Source of the DNA: Bradyrhizobium amphicarpaeae
GTDB lineage: Bacteria; Pseudomonadota; Alphaproteobacteria; Rhizobiales; Xanthobacteraceae
Length of the DNA: 64,000 bases
Direction of reading: 5' to 3'
NCBI RefSeq assembly: GCF_002266435.3
Contig: NZ_CP029426.2
Location: 3,192,001-3,256,000, forward strand
The translations under genes and the position numbers were made by a program. The notes beneath the pieces are model-generated. The model was not told the origin of the DNA, made no database searches, and worked only from the letters and a program-made list of their open reading frames with translations. Positions 8,188-17,086 of this stretch are shown piece by piece (positions within the stretch are counted from its first letter, which is position 1; each line of letters begins with the position of its first letter).

Positions 8188-9437
8188 GTGACGGCGCCGG
8201 CGAGGCGACGGCGCAGGGCGCTGCGCCGGTCCGGCGCGGTGCCGTCGCCTTCATCTTCGTCACCATCCTCCTGGACATGCTCGCGCTCGGCGTGATCATG
8301 CCGATCCTGCCGAAGCTGATCGAGAGCTTCGTCGACAACGACACCGCGCACGCAGCCCGCATCTTTGGCCTGTTCGGCACCGCCTGGGCGCTGATGCAGT
8401 TCGTGTTCTCGCCGCTGTTAGGGGCGCTGTCGGATCGTTTCGGGCGGCGGCCGGTGGTGCTGCTGTCGAATTTCGGCCTCGCCGCCGATTACGTGCTGAT
8501 GGCGTTGGCGCCGTCCCTGCTGTGGTTGTTCGTCGGCCGCGTGATCTCCGGCATCACCTCGGCCAGCATCTCGACGGCGTTTGCCTATATCGCCGACATC
8601 ACGCCGCCGGAGCGGCGCGCGGCGGTGTTCGGCAGGATTGGCGCGGCCTTCGGCGCCGGCTTCATCCTGGGGCCGGCGCTGGGCGGCCTGCTCGGCGATA
8701 TCGATCCGCGCCTGCCGTTCTGGGCGTCGGCCGCCCTCAGCTTCGCCAATGCGCTCTACGGGCTGTTCGTGCTGCCGGAATCGCTCGCGCCGGACAAGCG
8801 CGCGCCGTTCCGCTGGAGGAGCGCCAGTCCGGTCGGTGCGCTCCGCCTGCTGCGCTCCAATGCGATGCTTGCCGCGTTGTCCGTCGTCAATTTCATCGCG
8901 CAGGTCGCGCATGTCGTGCTGCCCTCGACCTTCGTGCTCTATGCGACCTATCGCTACGGCTGGGATTCCAAGACCGTGGGATTGACGCTGGCGATGGTCG
9001 GCATCTGCGCCATGGTGGTGCAGGGGCTCGCAATCGGCGCCATCGTGCGGGTGCTCGGCGAGCGGAATGCGCTCCTGTTCGGCCTGTGTTGTGGCGCACT
9101 CGGCTTTTTGGTGCTCGGCAGTGCACCGACCGGGCCGCTGTCCTGGATCGGGATTCCCATTCTGGCGCTGTGGGGCATCTCGGGTGCAGCCTCGCAAGCG
9201 CTGATGACGCGGCTGGTCGCGCCCGATCAGCAGGGCCAGCTCCAGGGCGCGACCGCGAGCGTGCAGAGCGTATCGCAGCTCGTCGGCCCGTTCCTGTTCA
9301 CGCTCACATTTTCTTATTTCATCGGCGCCAGCGCGCCGCTGCATCTGCCCGGCGCGCCGTTCCTGCTCGCGGCGATGCTGATGGTGGTCTGCGTGGCGAT
9401 CGCGGTGCGGACGCTGGTTACGAGGACGGTCTCGTAG
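8184..9437 (+). CDS. MFS drug/metabolite efflux transporter, TetA-like
   Basis: 417 residues and about 12 membrane helices. The loop 2-3 motif [13 protein letters not shown] is the antiporter motif A of the TCR/TetA subgroup, and the following [11 protein letters not shown] and [14 protein letters not shown] are motifs B and C of 12-helix exporters. It is therefore probably a proton-driven exporter, substrate unknown; close TetA paralogues in soil bacteria often do not confer tetracycline resistance. The GTG at 8184 is chosen because it forms GTGA with the der stop. A palindromic repeat follows the stop. Confidence 0.88.
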   Translation: MSDGAGEATAQGAAPVRRGAVAFIFVTILLDMLALGVIMPILPKLIESFVDNDTAHAARIFGLFGTAWALMQFVFSPLLGALSDRFGRRPVVLLSNFGLAADYVLMALAPSLLWLFVGRVISGITSASISTAFAYIADITPPERRAAVFGRIGAAFGAGFILGPALGGLLGDIDPRLPFWASAALSFANALYGLFVLPESLAPDKRAPFRWRSASPVGALRLLRSNAMLAALSVVNFIAQVAHVVLPSTFVLYATYRYGWDSKTVGLTLAMVGICAMVVQGLAIGAIVRVLGERNALLFGLCCGALGFLVLGSAPTGPLSWIGIPILALWGISGAASQALMTRLVAPDQQGQLQGATASVQSVSQLVGPFLFTLTFSYFIGASAPLHLPGAPFLLAAMLMVVCVAIAVRTLVTRTVS

Positions 9438-9460
9438 GATGGGCAAAGGGCCCCAGGCCA

Positions 9461-9546
9461 GTAGGGCGGATCAGCGAAGCGTAATCCGCCACCGCCCCCT
9501 GCGTAAGAAAAGAGGCGGGTTACGCCTTGCGGCTAACCCGCCCTAC
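9461..9546. repeat. Palindromic repeat between convergent genes
   Basis: The element runs from GTAGGGCGGATCAGCGAAGC to TAACCCGCCCTAC, with inverted ends GTAGGGCGG/CCGCCCTAC and inner halves GCGTAATCCGCC and GGCGGGTTACGC. It occupies the space between the ends of the MFS gene (+) and the Liv-type gene (-), so it could stop transcription from both sides. The end sequence is unlike that of the element at 2225, so this is a separate family. Confidence 0.75.
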
Positions 9547-9568
9547 GATGTGTGCTACGCGTTGCCGC

Positions 9569-10798
9569 TCACTTCTTCACCAGCGGGCACTCGCTGTCCT
9601 TGAGCGGCTTGGCGGCGTCTTCCGCCGAGATCGTGGCGATCTGCTTGTAGTAGTCCCACGGGCCTTTGGACTCCTCGGGCTTCTTCACCTCGAACAGATA
9701 CGCCGGGATGATGCGACGGCCATCCTCGCGCAGCGGGCCCTTGCCGAACAGCGGATCGTCGGTCGGGATTTCCTTCATCTTGGCGACGACCTTGGCGCCG
9801 TCATGCGGGTTGCCGCCGAGGGCTTCGAGAGCCTTCAGGTAGTGCAACACGCCGGCATAGTTGCCGGCCTGTGTCATCGAAGGCATGGCCTTGTTGGCCG
9901 TCTTTTCCTGGAAGCGCTTCGACCAGGCGCGCGTCTTGTCGTTGAGATCCCAGTAGAAGGATTCCGTGAAGGTCAGGCCGTGCGCGGTTTTCAGGCCGAG
10001 CGAGTGAACGTCGTTGATGAAAAGGAGAAGCGCGGCGAGCTTCTGGCCGCCCTCGACGATGCCGAATTCGGCCGCCTGCTTGATCGAGTTGGTGGTGTCG
10101 CCGCCGGCGTTGGCGAGGCCGATGATCTTGGCCTTGGAGTTCTGCGCCTGCAGCAGGAAGGAGGAGAAATCCGAGGTGTTGAGCGGATGCTTGACGCCAC
10201 CGATGACCTTGCCGCCGTTGGCGGTGACGACCGCGCTGGTGTCACGCTCGAGCGCCGCGCCGAAGGCGTAGTCCGCGGTCAGGAAGAACCAGCTGTCGCC
10301 ACCGGCCTTGGTCAGCGCCTTGCCGGTGCCGTTGGCGAGCATATAGGTGTCGTAGGTGTAGGAGATGGTGTTGGCGTTGCAGGCCTTGCCCGTGAGGTCG
10401 GCGCTGGCGCCGCCATTGTTGACCAGGACGACGTTCTTTTCCTTGGCGATGTTGCTGACGGCCAGTGCCACGCCGGAATTGGGCGTGTCGGTGATCATGT
10501 CGACCTTCTGGGTGTCGACCCATTGCCGCGCGATGTTGACGCCGACGTCAGGCTTGTTCTGGTGGTCGCCGCTGACGACCTCGATGGTCCAGCCCTTCGC
10601 AGCCAGACCCGAATCTTCCACGGCCATCTTCACGGCAACCACGGAATTGGGGCCGCCGATGTCGGCATAGAGGCTCGACATGTCGTTGAGCACGCCGATC
10701 TTGACGGTCTTGTCCTGCGCGTAGGCGGATGTTGCAAAACCGAAGGCGGCACAGGCCAGAAGGGCCGCGGAGCGGCGCGCGAACGTCGTCGTCGTCAT
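9569..10798 (-). CDS. Periplasmic branched-chain-amino-acid-type substrate-binding protein
   Basis: 409 residues with a Sec signal peptide (ALLACAAFGFATSAYAQ, cleavage near 28). The mature part is a type I periplasmic binding fold (Peripla_BP_6): VKIGVLNDMSSLYADIGGPN at the start and SGDHQNKPDVG in the first lobe are typical of the LivK/urea/amide-binding group. It should deliver an amino acid, amide or aromatic acid to a LivHMGF transporter, but no permease or ATPase gene is adjacent. It is an orphan component here. GGAGG lies upstream of the ATG at 10798. The downstream repeat at 9461-9546 probably ends its transcript. Confidence 0.92.
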   Translation of the reverse strand: MTTTTFARRSAALLACAAFGFATSAYAQDKTVKIGVLNDMSSLYADIGGPNSVVAVKMAVEDSGLAAKGWTIEVVSGDHQNKPDVGVNIARQWVDTQKVDMITDTPNSGVALAVSNIAKEKNVVLVNNGGASADLTGKACNANTISYTYDTYMLANGTGKALTKAGGDSWFFLTADYAFGAALERDTSAVVTANGGKVIGGVKHPLNTSDFSSFLLQAQNSKAKIIGLANAGGDTTNSIKQAAEFGIVEGGQKLAALLLFINDVHSLGLKTAHGLTFTESFYWDLNDKTRAWSKRFQEKTANKAMPSMTQAGNYAGVLHYLKALEALGGNPHDGAKVVAKMKEIPTDDPLFGKGPLREDGRRIIPAYLFEVKKPEESKGPWDYYKQIATISAEDAAKPLKDSECPLVKK

Positions 10799-10903
10799 AA
10801 AAGGTTTCCTCCATTGTCAAATATGCGGACGGCTCTCTTGCGGAGCCCGGTTCCGGCTGATGGCTCTAGCCTGTCCCAGGGCCGGCGGCAATGCGCCTAA
10901 AGC

Positions 10904-10932
10904 CGGATGACGCTGCTTCGCAGCGTCATCCG
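10904..10932 (-). terminator. Hairpin terminator after the NHL-repeat gene
   Basis: A perfect 13-bp stem (arm CGGATGACGCTGC) with a TTC loop starts 33 bases after the NHL gene stop on the minus strand. It is followed by a short T run (GGCTTTAGG). Stem length and position support a terminator; the weak T-tract lowers certainty. Confidence 0.65.
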
Positions 10933-10965
10933 TCGGTTAACTTTTGGGCAAAATGCGTTGAGACG

Positions 10966-12108
10966 CTACTTGAGCGCGTCCGACGTCAGCTTGAATTTCT
11001 GGATGCGCTTTCCGGTGTCGACCTCGGCGGTATAGACGTTACCCCCGGCGTCGATCGCCATGGCATGGACCCAGTGGAATTGACCGGCGTTGCGGCCGTT
11101 GTGCCCGAAGCTGCCGACGACGCTGCCGTCGTCGCGCTTGATCACCCGGATCTCGTTGTTCTCGCCGTCGGCGCTGAGCAAATAGGTCTGCTTCGGATCG
11201 GGCCAGATCGCGATGTCCCACACCGCGCCGTTGCCGAGCGTGTTCTTCTCGAAGAAGAACTCCTTTACGAAGCTGCCGTCCTTCTTGAACACCTGGATGC
11301 GGTTGTTGATGCGGTCGCAGACGTAGACGAGACCGTCATTGGCGAGCTTCACGCAGTGCACGGGATTGCCGAATTGTTGCGACACTGGGGCCTTGGGATC
11401 GTACGGCCCTTGCTTGGTGTCGTCGGGCTTGTTGCCATAGGCGCCCCAATGCCGCTTGTAGGCGAGCGTCGTCGCATCGAACACGATGACGCGGCGATTG
11501 CCGTAGCCGTCGGCGACGTAGATCTCGTTGGCCTCCTTGTCGATCGCGGTCTCGGCGGGCTTGCCGAGCTGGGTCGTGTCGTTGCTGCCGAGGCTCGGCG
11601 CGATCTTGCCGATCTGGGCGACGAACTTGCCGTCGAGCGTGAACTTCAAAATAGCGTTGTCGTTGTCGGCATTGCCACCGACCCAGACGAAGCCGCGTTC
11701 GTCGACCTCGATGCCGTGCTCGCGGCCGACCCATTCGTAGCCCTGGCCGGGACCACCCCATGAGCGCAGCAGATTGCCCTCGGCATCAAACTCGAGCACG
11801 GGCGGCGCCGACACGCAGCATTTCGAGCGCGGCGGGCTGAGGCTCGCTCCCTTCTCGTCATCCGTGAGCGAGCGCGGGCGATGGATCACCCAGATATGCC
11901 CCTGCTTATCGACGGTGATGCCGCCGACCTGGCCGAGGATCCAGTTGTTGGGCAGCTGCTTCGGCCAGGAGGCATCGACCGCGAAGGTCGGGACGTCGCC
12001 GGCGGTCGCCGCACATGGGAGCGCGAAGACGACGGCTGCGATCAGAATGGAGAGAGCGTGACGTACGGGCGCAGACGCAGAGCCTGCGCGATCATGCCAT
12101 GGCGCCAT
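10966..12108 (-). CDS. Secreted NHL-repeat beta-propeller protein
   Basis: 380 residues from the ATG at 12108, which has GGGAGG 7 bases upstream; the longer frame to 12279 has no such site. A signal peptide (HALSILIAAVVFALPCAATAG) sends it to the periplasm. The mature protein repeats blades such as GQVGGITVDKQGHIWVIHR, GREHGIEVDERGFVWVGG and NEIYVADGYGNRRVIVFD, at least five NHL units of a six-bladed propeller. Related proteins include peptidyl-glycine lyase-like and SMP-30-like propellers, but no catalytic set is recognisable. It is the last gene after the SDR, with a hairpin terminator behind it. Confidence 0.85.
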   Translation of the reverse strand: MAPWHDRAGSASAPVRHALSILIAAVVFALPCAATAGDVPTFAVDASWPKQLPNNWILGQVGGITVDKQGHIWVIHRPRSLTDDEKGASLSPPRSKCCVSAPPVLEFDAEGNLLRSWGGPGQGYEWVGREHGIEVDERGFVWVGGNADNDNAILKFTLDGKFVAQIGKIAPSLGSNDTTQLGKPAETAIDKEANEIYVADGYGNRRVIVFDATTLAYKRHWGAYGNKPDDTKQGPYDPKAPVSQQFGNPVHCVKLANDGLVYVCDRINNRIQVFKKDGSFVKEFFFEKNTLGNGAVWDIAIWPDPKQTYLLSADGENNEIRVIKRDDGSVVGSFGHNGRNAGQFHWVHAMAIDAGGNVYTAEVDTGKRIQKFKLTSDALK

Positions 12109-12197
12109 GGCAACCTCCCTTTTTGGCGTGCGGCTTGCTGCCGCTTGCGCGCGGGCAGTCAATCGCGGGGAGGCAGTCGAGTCAATCAGGCAAGGGA

Positions 12198-12938
12198 CTA
12201 CGCGGGCGAGCGGAAGCTCATCAGGCTTCGGGTCTTGTAGTCGTAGAACTTGCCGGTCTCGGTCCAGTCGGGCGCGCACATCGGCACGATGAATTCGGAG
12301 ACCTGCTCTGCGGTGTCGAGCGTCGCCGGGTCTTCGCCCGGCATCAGCGTGGCGCGCATGCGGGTGCGGACCGGGCCGGGGTTGAACAGGTTGACGCGCA
12401 GCTTGGTGTTCGCCGTCTCCTGCGCCCAGGCGCGGGCCAGCGTCTCCAGCGCGGCCTTCGACGCCGCGTAGGGGCTGACATAGGCTGTCGCCTTGTTGGC
12501 AGCACCCGACGTGACGAACACGGCGCGGCCGGCGTCGGACTGCTTCAGCAGCGGCTCCATGCAGCGGATCAGCTGGAAGTTGGCGGAGACGTTGACGGCC
12601 ATCACGTCGGTAAAGGTCTTCAGCTCGATATGGCCGATTGGCGAGGAGGGGCCGAGCACGCCGGCATTGCCGACGAGGATGTCGAGCTTGCCGTAGCGCT
12701 CGTGCAGCCCGGCGCCGAGCCGCGCGATGCCGTCGGAATCGGTGAGGTTGAGCGGCACCAGCGTGGCGCTACCGCCCAGTTTCCGGATCTCGTCGTCAAG
12801 CTCCTCCAGCCCGCCCTGCGTGCGCGCTGTCGCAACGATATGCGCGCCGGCCTTGGCCAGTGCAATTGCAGTGGCATAGCCGATGCCGCGCGAGGCGCCG
12901 GTGACGAGAGCGATGCGGTCGGCGAGGGGTTTGGTCAT
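12198..12938 (-). CDS. Short-chain dehydrogenase/reductase
   Basis: 246 residues, the usual length of classical SDRs. The cofactor motif TGASRGIG is at 14-21, NAGV near 90, and the catalytic Ser and YAASKAALE (Tyr-x-x-x-Lys) near 155-160. The N-terminal ATARTQ after strand 2 suggests NADP over NAD. Near the C-terminus, NPGPVRTRMRATLMPGEDP is a variant of the PGxxxT loop. The substrate is unknown. It lies downstream of purF, separated by a repeat, and 89 bases before the NHL gene in the same direction. Confidence 0.92.
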   Translation of the reverse strand: MTKPLADRIALVTGASRGIGYATAIALAKAGAHIVATARTQGGLEELDDEIRKLGGSATLVPLNLTDSDGIARLGAGLHERYGKLDILVGNAGVLGPSSPIGHIELKTFTDVMAVNVSANFQLIRCMEPLLKQSDAGRAVFVTSGAANKATAYVSPYAASKAALETLARAWAQETANTKLRVNLFNPGPVRTRMRATLMPGEDPATLDTAEQVSEFIVPMCAPDWTETGKFYDYKTRSLMSFRSPA

Positions 12939-12952
12939 CGTCGAATACTTCC

Positions 12953-13075
12953 GTCATGCCCGGGCGTAGCCGTCTGAAGGACGGCGTCGCTTCCGCTCGC
13001 CTACGTCCCGGCCATCCACGTTCTTTGCGGCGGGTATTACAGACGTGGATGGCCGGGACAAGCCCGGCCATGACG
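12953..13075. repeat. Palindromic intergenic repeat with GTCATG ends
   Basis: About 123 bp between GTCATGCCCGGGC and GCCCGGCCATGAC. The ends are inverted, and internally GGCCATCCACG pairs with CGTGGATGGCC to make a strong hairpin. The element lies between purF and the SDR, which are on the same strand, so it may separate the two transcripts. Confidence 0.75.
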
Positions 13076-13113
13076 AAAAAGGGCCTCTGTTGAGCCCCCG
13101 GGACGATCCTTCG

Positions 13114-14637
13114 TCAGCTCGCCTCCGCCAGCAGCGACAGCTGCCGGGGCTGCTGCTCGGTCTGGGTCTGGTCGGTGAGGTGGGTCGGATACGCCCCCGT
13201 GAAGCAGTGGTCCGAGAACTTCGGATTGGCGGGGTCGCGGCCGGGCTCGCCCATGGCGCGGTACATGCCGTCGATCGACAGGAAGGCGAGCGAGTCGGCG
13301 CCGATGATCTCGCGCATCTCTTCCAGCGAATGCGTCGCCGCCAGAAGACCGCCGCGGTCGGGCAGGTCGATGCCGTAATAATCGGGATAGAGGATCGGGG
13401 GCGAAGCGAGCCGGAAGTGCACTTCCTTGGCGCCGGCATCGCGCATCATGCGCACGATCTTCTTCGAGGTGGTGCCGCGCACCAGCGAGTCGTCGATCAG
13501 GATGATGCGCTTGCCTTCGATCGCGGCGCGGTTGGCCGAATGCTTCATGCGCACGCCGGATTCGCGGATCGCCTGGGTCGGCTGGATGAAGGTGCGGCCG
13601 ACATAGTGGTTGCGGATGATGCCGAGCTCGAACGGCACGCCGGAATGCTGGCTGTAGCCGATCGCGGCGGGCACGCCGGAATCCGGCACCGGAACGACGA
13701 CGTCGATCGGCACATGGCTCTCGCGCGCGAGCTGCGCACCGAAGGCCTTGCGCACCTCGTAGACCGAGCGGCCGTGGACGATGGAATCCGGCCGGGAGAA
13801 GTAGATGTATTCGAAGATGCAGGGACGCGGCGCCATCGGCGGGAACGGCTTGTGGATGTCCTGGCCCTTCTCGTCGAACACGATGACTTCGCCGGGGTCG
13901 ATGTCGCGGACGAAGCGCGCGCCGATGATGTCGAGCGCGCAGGTCTCCGACGTCAGGATCGGGCAGCCGTCGAGCTCGCCGAGCACAAGGGGACGGATGC
14001 CGCGCGGATCGCGCGCGCCGACCAGCTTCTTGTTGGTCAGCGAGACCAGCGCATAGGCGCCCTCGATCTCGCGCAGCGCGTCGATATAGCGCTCGATGAA
14101 GCGGCTGCGCCTGGAGCGCGCGACCAGATGCAGGATCACCTCGGTGTCGGTGGTCGACTGCATCATCGCGCCGCTCTTCACGAGCTCGCGGCGCAGCGTC
14201 AGGCCGTTGGTGAGGTTGCCGTTGTGGGCGACCGCGAGACCGCCGGCATTGAGCTCGGCAAACAGCGGCTGCACGTTGCGCAGGATGGTGGCGCCGGTGG
14301 TGGAGTAGCGGACATGGCCCACGGCCATATTGCCGGGGAGGCGGTCGATCACCTCGCGGCGGGAGAAGGTGTCGCCGACGAGGCCGAGCCGGCGTTCACT
14401 GTGGAAGCGGCTGCCGTCGTAGGAGACGATGCCGGCGGCCTCCTGGCCGCGGTGCTGAAGGGCGTGCAGGCCGAGCGCGGTGATGGCGGCGGCGTCCGGG
14501 TGGCCGTAGATGCCGAAGACGCCGCATTCCTCGCGCAGCGTATCTCCTTCCAGATCGTCCTGAACCTCTAGCGCGGCCGGACCCGGGCCGGCGTTTGGAT
14601 CGAGATCAGATTGGGCGTCCTGGTCAGGGTGTCGCAT
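13114..14637 (-). CDS. purF: Amidophosphoribosyltransferase
   Basis: 507 residues. It makes 5-phosphoribosylamine from PRPP and glutamine, the first committed step of purine synthesis. The N-terminal Ntn glutaminase requires exposure of Cys38 (ECGVFG) after removal of a 37-residue propeptide, which is a Bacillus-type, longer-leader form. The PRPP-binding signature ILIDDSLVRGTTSKK is near 370. Glutamine-site residues RYSTTG and HNGNLTN are present. It lies 28 bases downstream of cvpA, an order kept across proteobacteria. Confidence 0.97.
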   Translation of the reverse strand: MRHPDQDAQSDLDPNAGPGPAALEVQDDLEGDTLREECGVFGIYGHPDAAAITALGLHALQHRGQEAAGIVSYDGSRFHSERRLGLVGDTFSRREVIDRLPGNMAVGHVRYSTTGATILRNVQPLFAELNAGGLAVAHNGNLTNGLTLRRELVKSGAMMQSTTDTEVILHLVARSRRSRFIERYIDALREIEGAYALVSLTNKKLVGARDPRGIRPLVLGELDGCPILTSETCALDIIGARFVRDIDPGEVIVFDEKGQDIHKPFPPMAPRPCIFEYIYFSRPDSIVHGRSVYEVRKAFGAQLARESHVPIDVVVPVPDSGVPAAIGYSQHSGVPFELGIIRNHYVGRTFIQPTQAIRESGVRMKHSANRAAIEGKRIILIDDSLVRGTTSKKIVRMMRDAGAKEVHFRLASPPILYPDYYGIDLPDRGGLLAATHSLEEMREIIGADSLAFLSIDGMYRAMGEPGRDPANPKFSDHCFTGAYPTHLTDQTQTEQQPRQLSLLAEAS

Positions 14638-14665
14638 CTCGTCCGCGCCTCTCTTTGGGGCTAAA

Positions 14666-15295
14666 TCAACGCGCCGCAGGTTTCTCGATCAGCTTTTTCA
14701 GGCCGTCACGAGCAGGTTTACTGTATCCGTCGCCACTGCCCGAAGGCTGCTGCTCGGATTCAGCTTGATCATCATCTGGTTTGTTTTTCTTGAATCTCTT
14801 CAAGATGGTGTTCTCGGGGTCGTCAGGCAAGAGCGCCATCAGCCAATCCCCGGTTCCCTGCAGCACCACGCGGGATTTGGCCCCCGTGACCCAGTCCGGG
14901 CGCTGCTTGTCCGGAACCAGCCAGGTGAAGAACAGGAAGGCGACCACGACGATCAAAAGCCCGCGAGCCAGCCCAAACAGGAAGCCGAGGGTGCGGTCCA
15001 GGGCGCCGATCCTGGAATCCAGGATCATGTCGGAGATCCGGACCGTGATCACGGAGACCACGACCAGGGTGCCCACGAACACACCGGCGACGACGACCAC
15101 GCTCGCGACGGTGTCGTTGTTGAAATAGCTCTTGGCGGTCGGGAGCAGCTTCGAAAAGGAGTACAGCGTCACGATCGCCGCCGCGCCCCAGGCTGCGATC
15201 GACAGGATTTCGCGCATGAAGCCGCGGACCATGGCAAGCAGGCCCGAGATCAGCATCACACCGAGCAGGATCAGGTCGAGGAGTGTTACTGGCAT
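14666..15295 (-). CDS. cvpA: CvpA-family membrane protein
   Basis: 209 residues with four N-terminal membrane helices (LLDLILLGVMLISGLLAMVRG at the start) and a cytosolic, basic/polar C-tail from about 150. CvpA is named for colicin V production; in most bacteria its role is in envelope homeostasis and it nearly always precedes purF, as here (28-bp gap). The GFMREILSIAAWGAA motif following helix 1 is diagnostic. radA lies upstream on the same strand across a 167-bp gap in which I see no other gene. Confidence 0.93.
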   Translation of the reverse strand: MPVTLLDLILLGVMLISGLLAMVRGFMREILSIAAWGAAAIVTLYSFSKLLPTAKSYFNNDTVASVVVVAGVFVGTLVVVSVITVRISDMILDSRIGALDRTLGFLFGLARGLLIVVVAFLFFTWLVPDKQRPDWVTGAKSRVVLQGTGDWLMALLPDDPENTILKRFKKNKPDDDQAESEQQPSGSGDGYSKPARDGLKKLIEKPAAR

Positions 15296-15462
15296 CGGCT
15301 GGTCTGGTCCGCTCGTACGTCGAAGGTGCTCTCACGAATCGGTGTTTGGCCGCTGCCTTAAAAGAGGGGCAGACGGCGTTCCCGGCAAGGCCGCAACCAC
15401 GCAATCCCATGCTGCTTTTGTGACGGCTGTATAGCGGCGGGGGCCTCCGGCGTCACCTCCAC

Positions 15463-16908
15463 CTAACCCTCTCCGCGGCGGAATCTTGCCGGTGTGGCAT
15501 TTTTCTCCGCCGGCGCGTTCGATTCGCCCCGGCGGGAGCCGCGGGCGGCGATCTCGGCCACCAATGTCGTCAGGCTGTTGACCGCATTCATCGTCAATCC
15601 GGCGTCGCCGCTGCTCTCGCCCCGGGCCGATTCGGGCAGCACGGCGCGCTGGAAGCCGAGTTTCGCGGCTTCCTTCAGCCGGGCCGGGGTCTGCGCCACC
15701 GGGCGCACCACGCCCGACAGCGAGATCTCGCCGAAATAGACCGCATCCGTCGGCAACTGCGCATTAACCAGGGATGACACCAATGCCGCGGCGGCGGCGA
15801 GGTCGGCCGCCGGCTCATGGATGCGCAGGCCGCCGGCGACGTTCAGATAGACGTCATGGCCGGACAGCTTGACCCCGCAATGAGCTTCCAGCACCGCCAG
15901 CACCATCGACAGCCGGCTCGGGTCCCAGCCGACCACGGCGCGGCGCGGTGTCCCGAGCGAGGTCGGCGCCACCAGCGCCTGCAATTCGACCAGAACGGGC
16001 CTTGTGCCCTCGATGCCCGCGAACACGGCGGTGCCTGGCGTGCCGAGGTCGCGCTCGGACAGGAACAGCTCGGAGGGGTTGGTGACTTCGCGCAAGCCCA
16101 GGCCCGTCATCTCGAACACGCCGATCTCGTCGGTCGGGCCGAAACGGTTTTTCACGGCGCGCAGGATGCGGAATTGCTGCGAGCCTTCGCCCTCGAACGA
16201 CAGCACCGCGTCGACCATATGCTCGACCACGCGGGGGCCTGCGATCTGGCCGTCCTTGGTGACGTGACCGACCAGGATGATGGCAGCGCCCGTCTTCTTG
16301 GCGAAACGGATCAGCGCCTGCGCCGAGGCCCGTACCTGGGTCACGGTGCCGGGGGCGGATTCCACCGTGTCGGTCCACATGGTCTGGATCGAATCGATCA
16401 CGATCAGCCGCGGCACCGCGCCTTCCGACAGCGTCGAGACGATGTCCTCGACGGAAGTTTCGGCGGCGAGCTGCACCGGTGCATCCGAGAGCCCAAGCCG
16501 TTCGGCGCGCAGCCGCACCTGCGCGACCGCCTCTTCGCCGGAGATGTAGACGATGCGGTGGCCGGCGCGCGCCATCATGCTGGTGGCCTGCGTCAGCAGC
16601 GTCGATTTGCCGATGCCGGGATCGCCGCCGACCAGCAGCACCGAGCCGCGGACGAAGCCGCCGCCGGTGACGCGGTCGAGCTCGGTCATGCCCGAGGACA
16701 GGCGAGGCGCATCCTGGGTTTTCCCCGACAGGCTCTCCAGCGCGAACGTCCGTCCCTTGCGCTTGGAGCGGATCGAGACGGGGACGCTGCCGGCGACATC
16801 CTCCTCGGCGAGCGTATTCCACTCGCCGCAGGATTCGCACTTGCCCTGCCAGCGGTTATAGGCCGCGCCGCAGTTCTGGCAGACGAAGGAAAGCGTGTTC
16901 TTGGCCAT
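15463..16908 (-). CDS. radA: DNA repair/recombination protein RadA
   Basis: 481 residues from the ATG at 16908 (MAKNTLSFVCQNCG); the frame stays open another 97 codons upstream but the family begins at this Met. It is a RecA-like ATPase that drives branch migration and processing of recombination intermediates. A four-Cys zinc finger (CQNC at 10-13, CESC at 24-27) comes first, then Walker A GGDPGIGKST near 100, the RadA signature KNRFGPTDEIG near 250, and a Lon-protease-like C-terminal domain. Its stop is 167 bases ahead of cvpA. A divergent binding-protein gene starts 179 bases away. Confidence 0.96.
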   Translation of the reverse strand: MAKNTLSFVCQNCGAAYNRWQGKCESCGEWNTLAEEDVAGSVPVSIRSKRKGRTFALESLSGKTQDAPRLSSGMTELDRVTGGGFVRGSVLLVGGDPGIGKSTLLTQATSMMARAGHRIVYISGEEAVAQVRLRAERLGLSDAPVQLAAETSVEDIVSTLSEGAVPRLIVIDSIQTMWTDTVESAPGTVTQVRASAQALIRFAKKTGAAIILVGHVTKDGQIAGPRVVEHMVDAVLSFEGEGSQQFRILRAVKNRFGPTDEIGVFEMTGLGLREVTNPSELFLSERDLGTPGTAVFAGIEGTRPVLVELQALVAPTSLGTPRRAVVGWDPSRLSMVLAVLEAHCGVKLSGHDVYLNVAGGLRIHEPAADLAAAAALVSSLVNAQLPTDAVYFGEISLSGVVRPVAQTPARLKEAAKLGFQRAVLPESARGESSGDAGLTMNAVNSLTTLVAEIAARGSRRGESNAPAEKNATPARFRRGEG

Positions 16909-17086
16909 GGGGAACGGGTGAGTCGCGGTTTTCAGCTTGCTGATAGCACGGAATGACGGGGCGATATCCCGGTCGGGCGCGCCGGATATACCTTTCGTTA
17001 GCCTTATGCTGCCGTTAGGGAACCGATTTTGCGAAGTGTTAGCGGACGCGGGTCCAATCTCGGAACCATCGGGGGCGGCAAAGAAA

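Noticed and set aside
9527..10900. A 457-residue open frame on the plus strand opposite the Liv-type binding protein
   Set aside because: It is a shadow produced by high GC. The minus frame has a signal peptide and family motifs, whereas the plus frame shows none.
13045..14571. A 508-residue plus-strand frame opposite purF
   Set aside because: purF motifs on the minus strand are complete; the antisense frame has low-complexity, family-less sequence.
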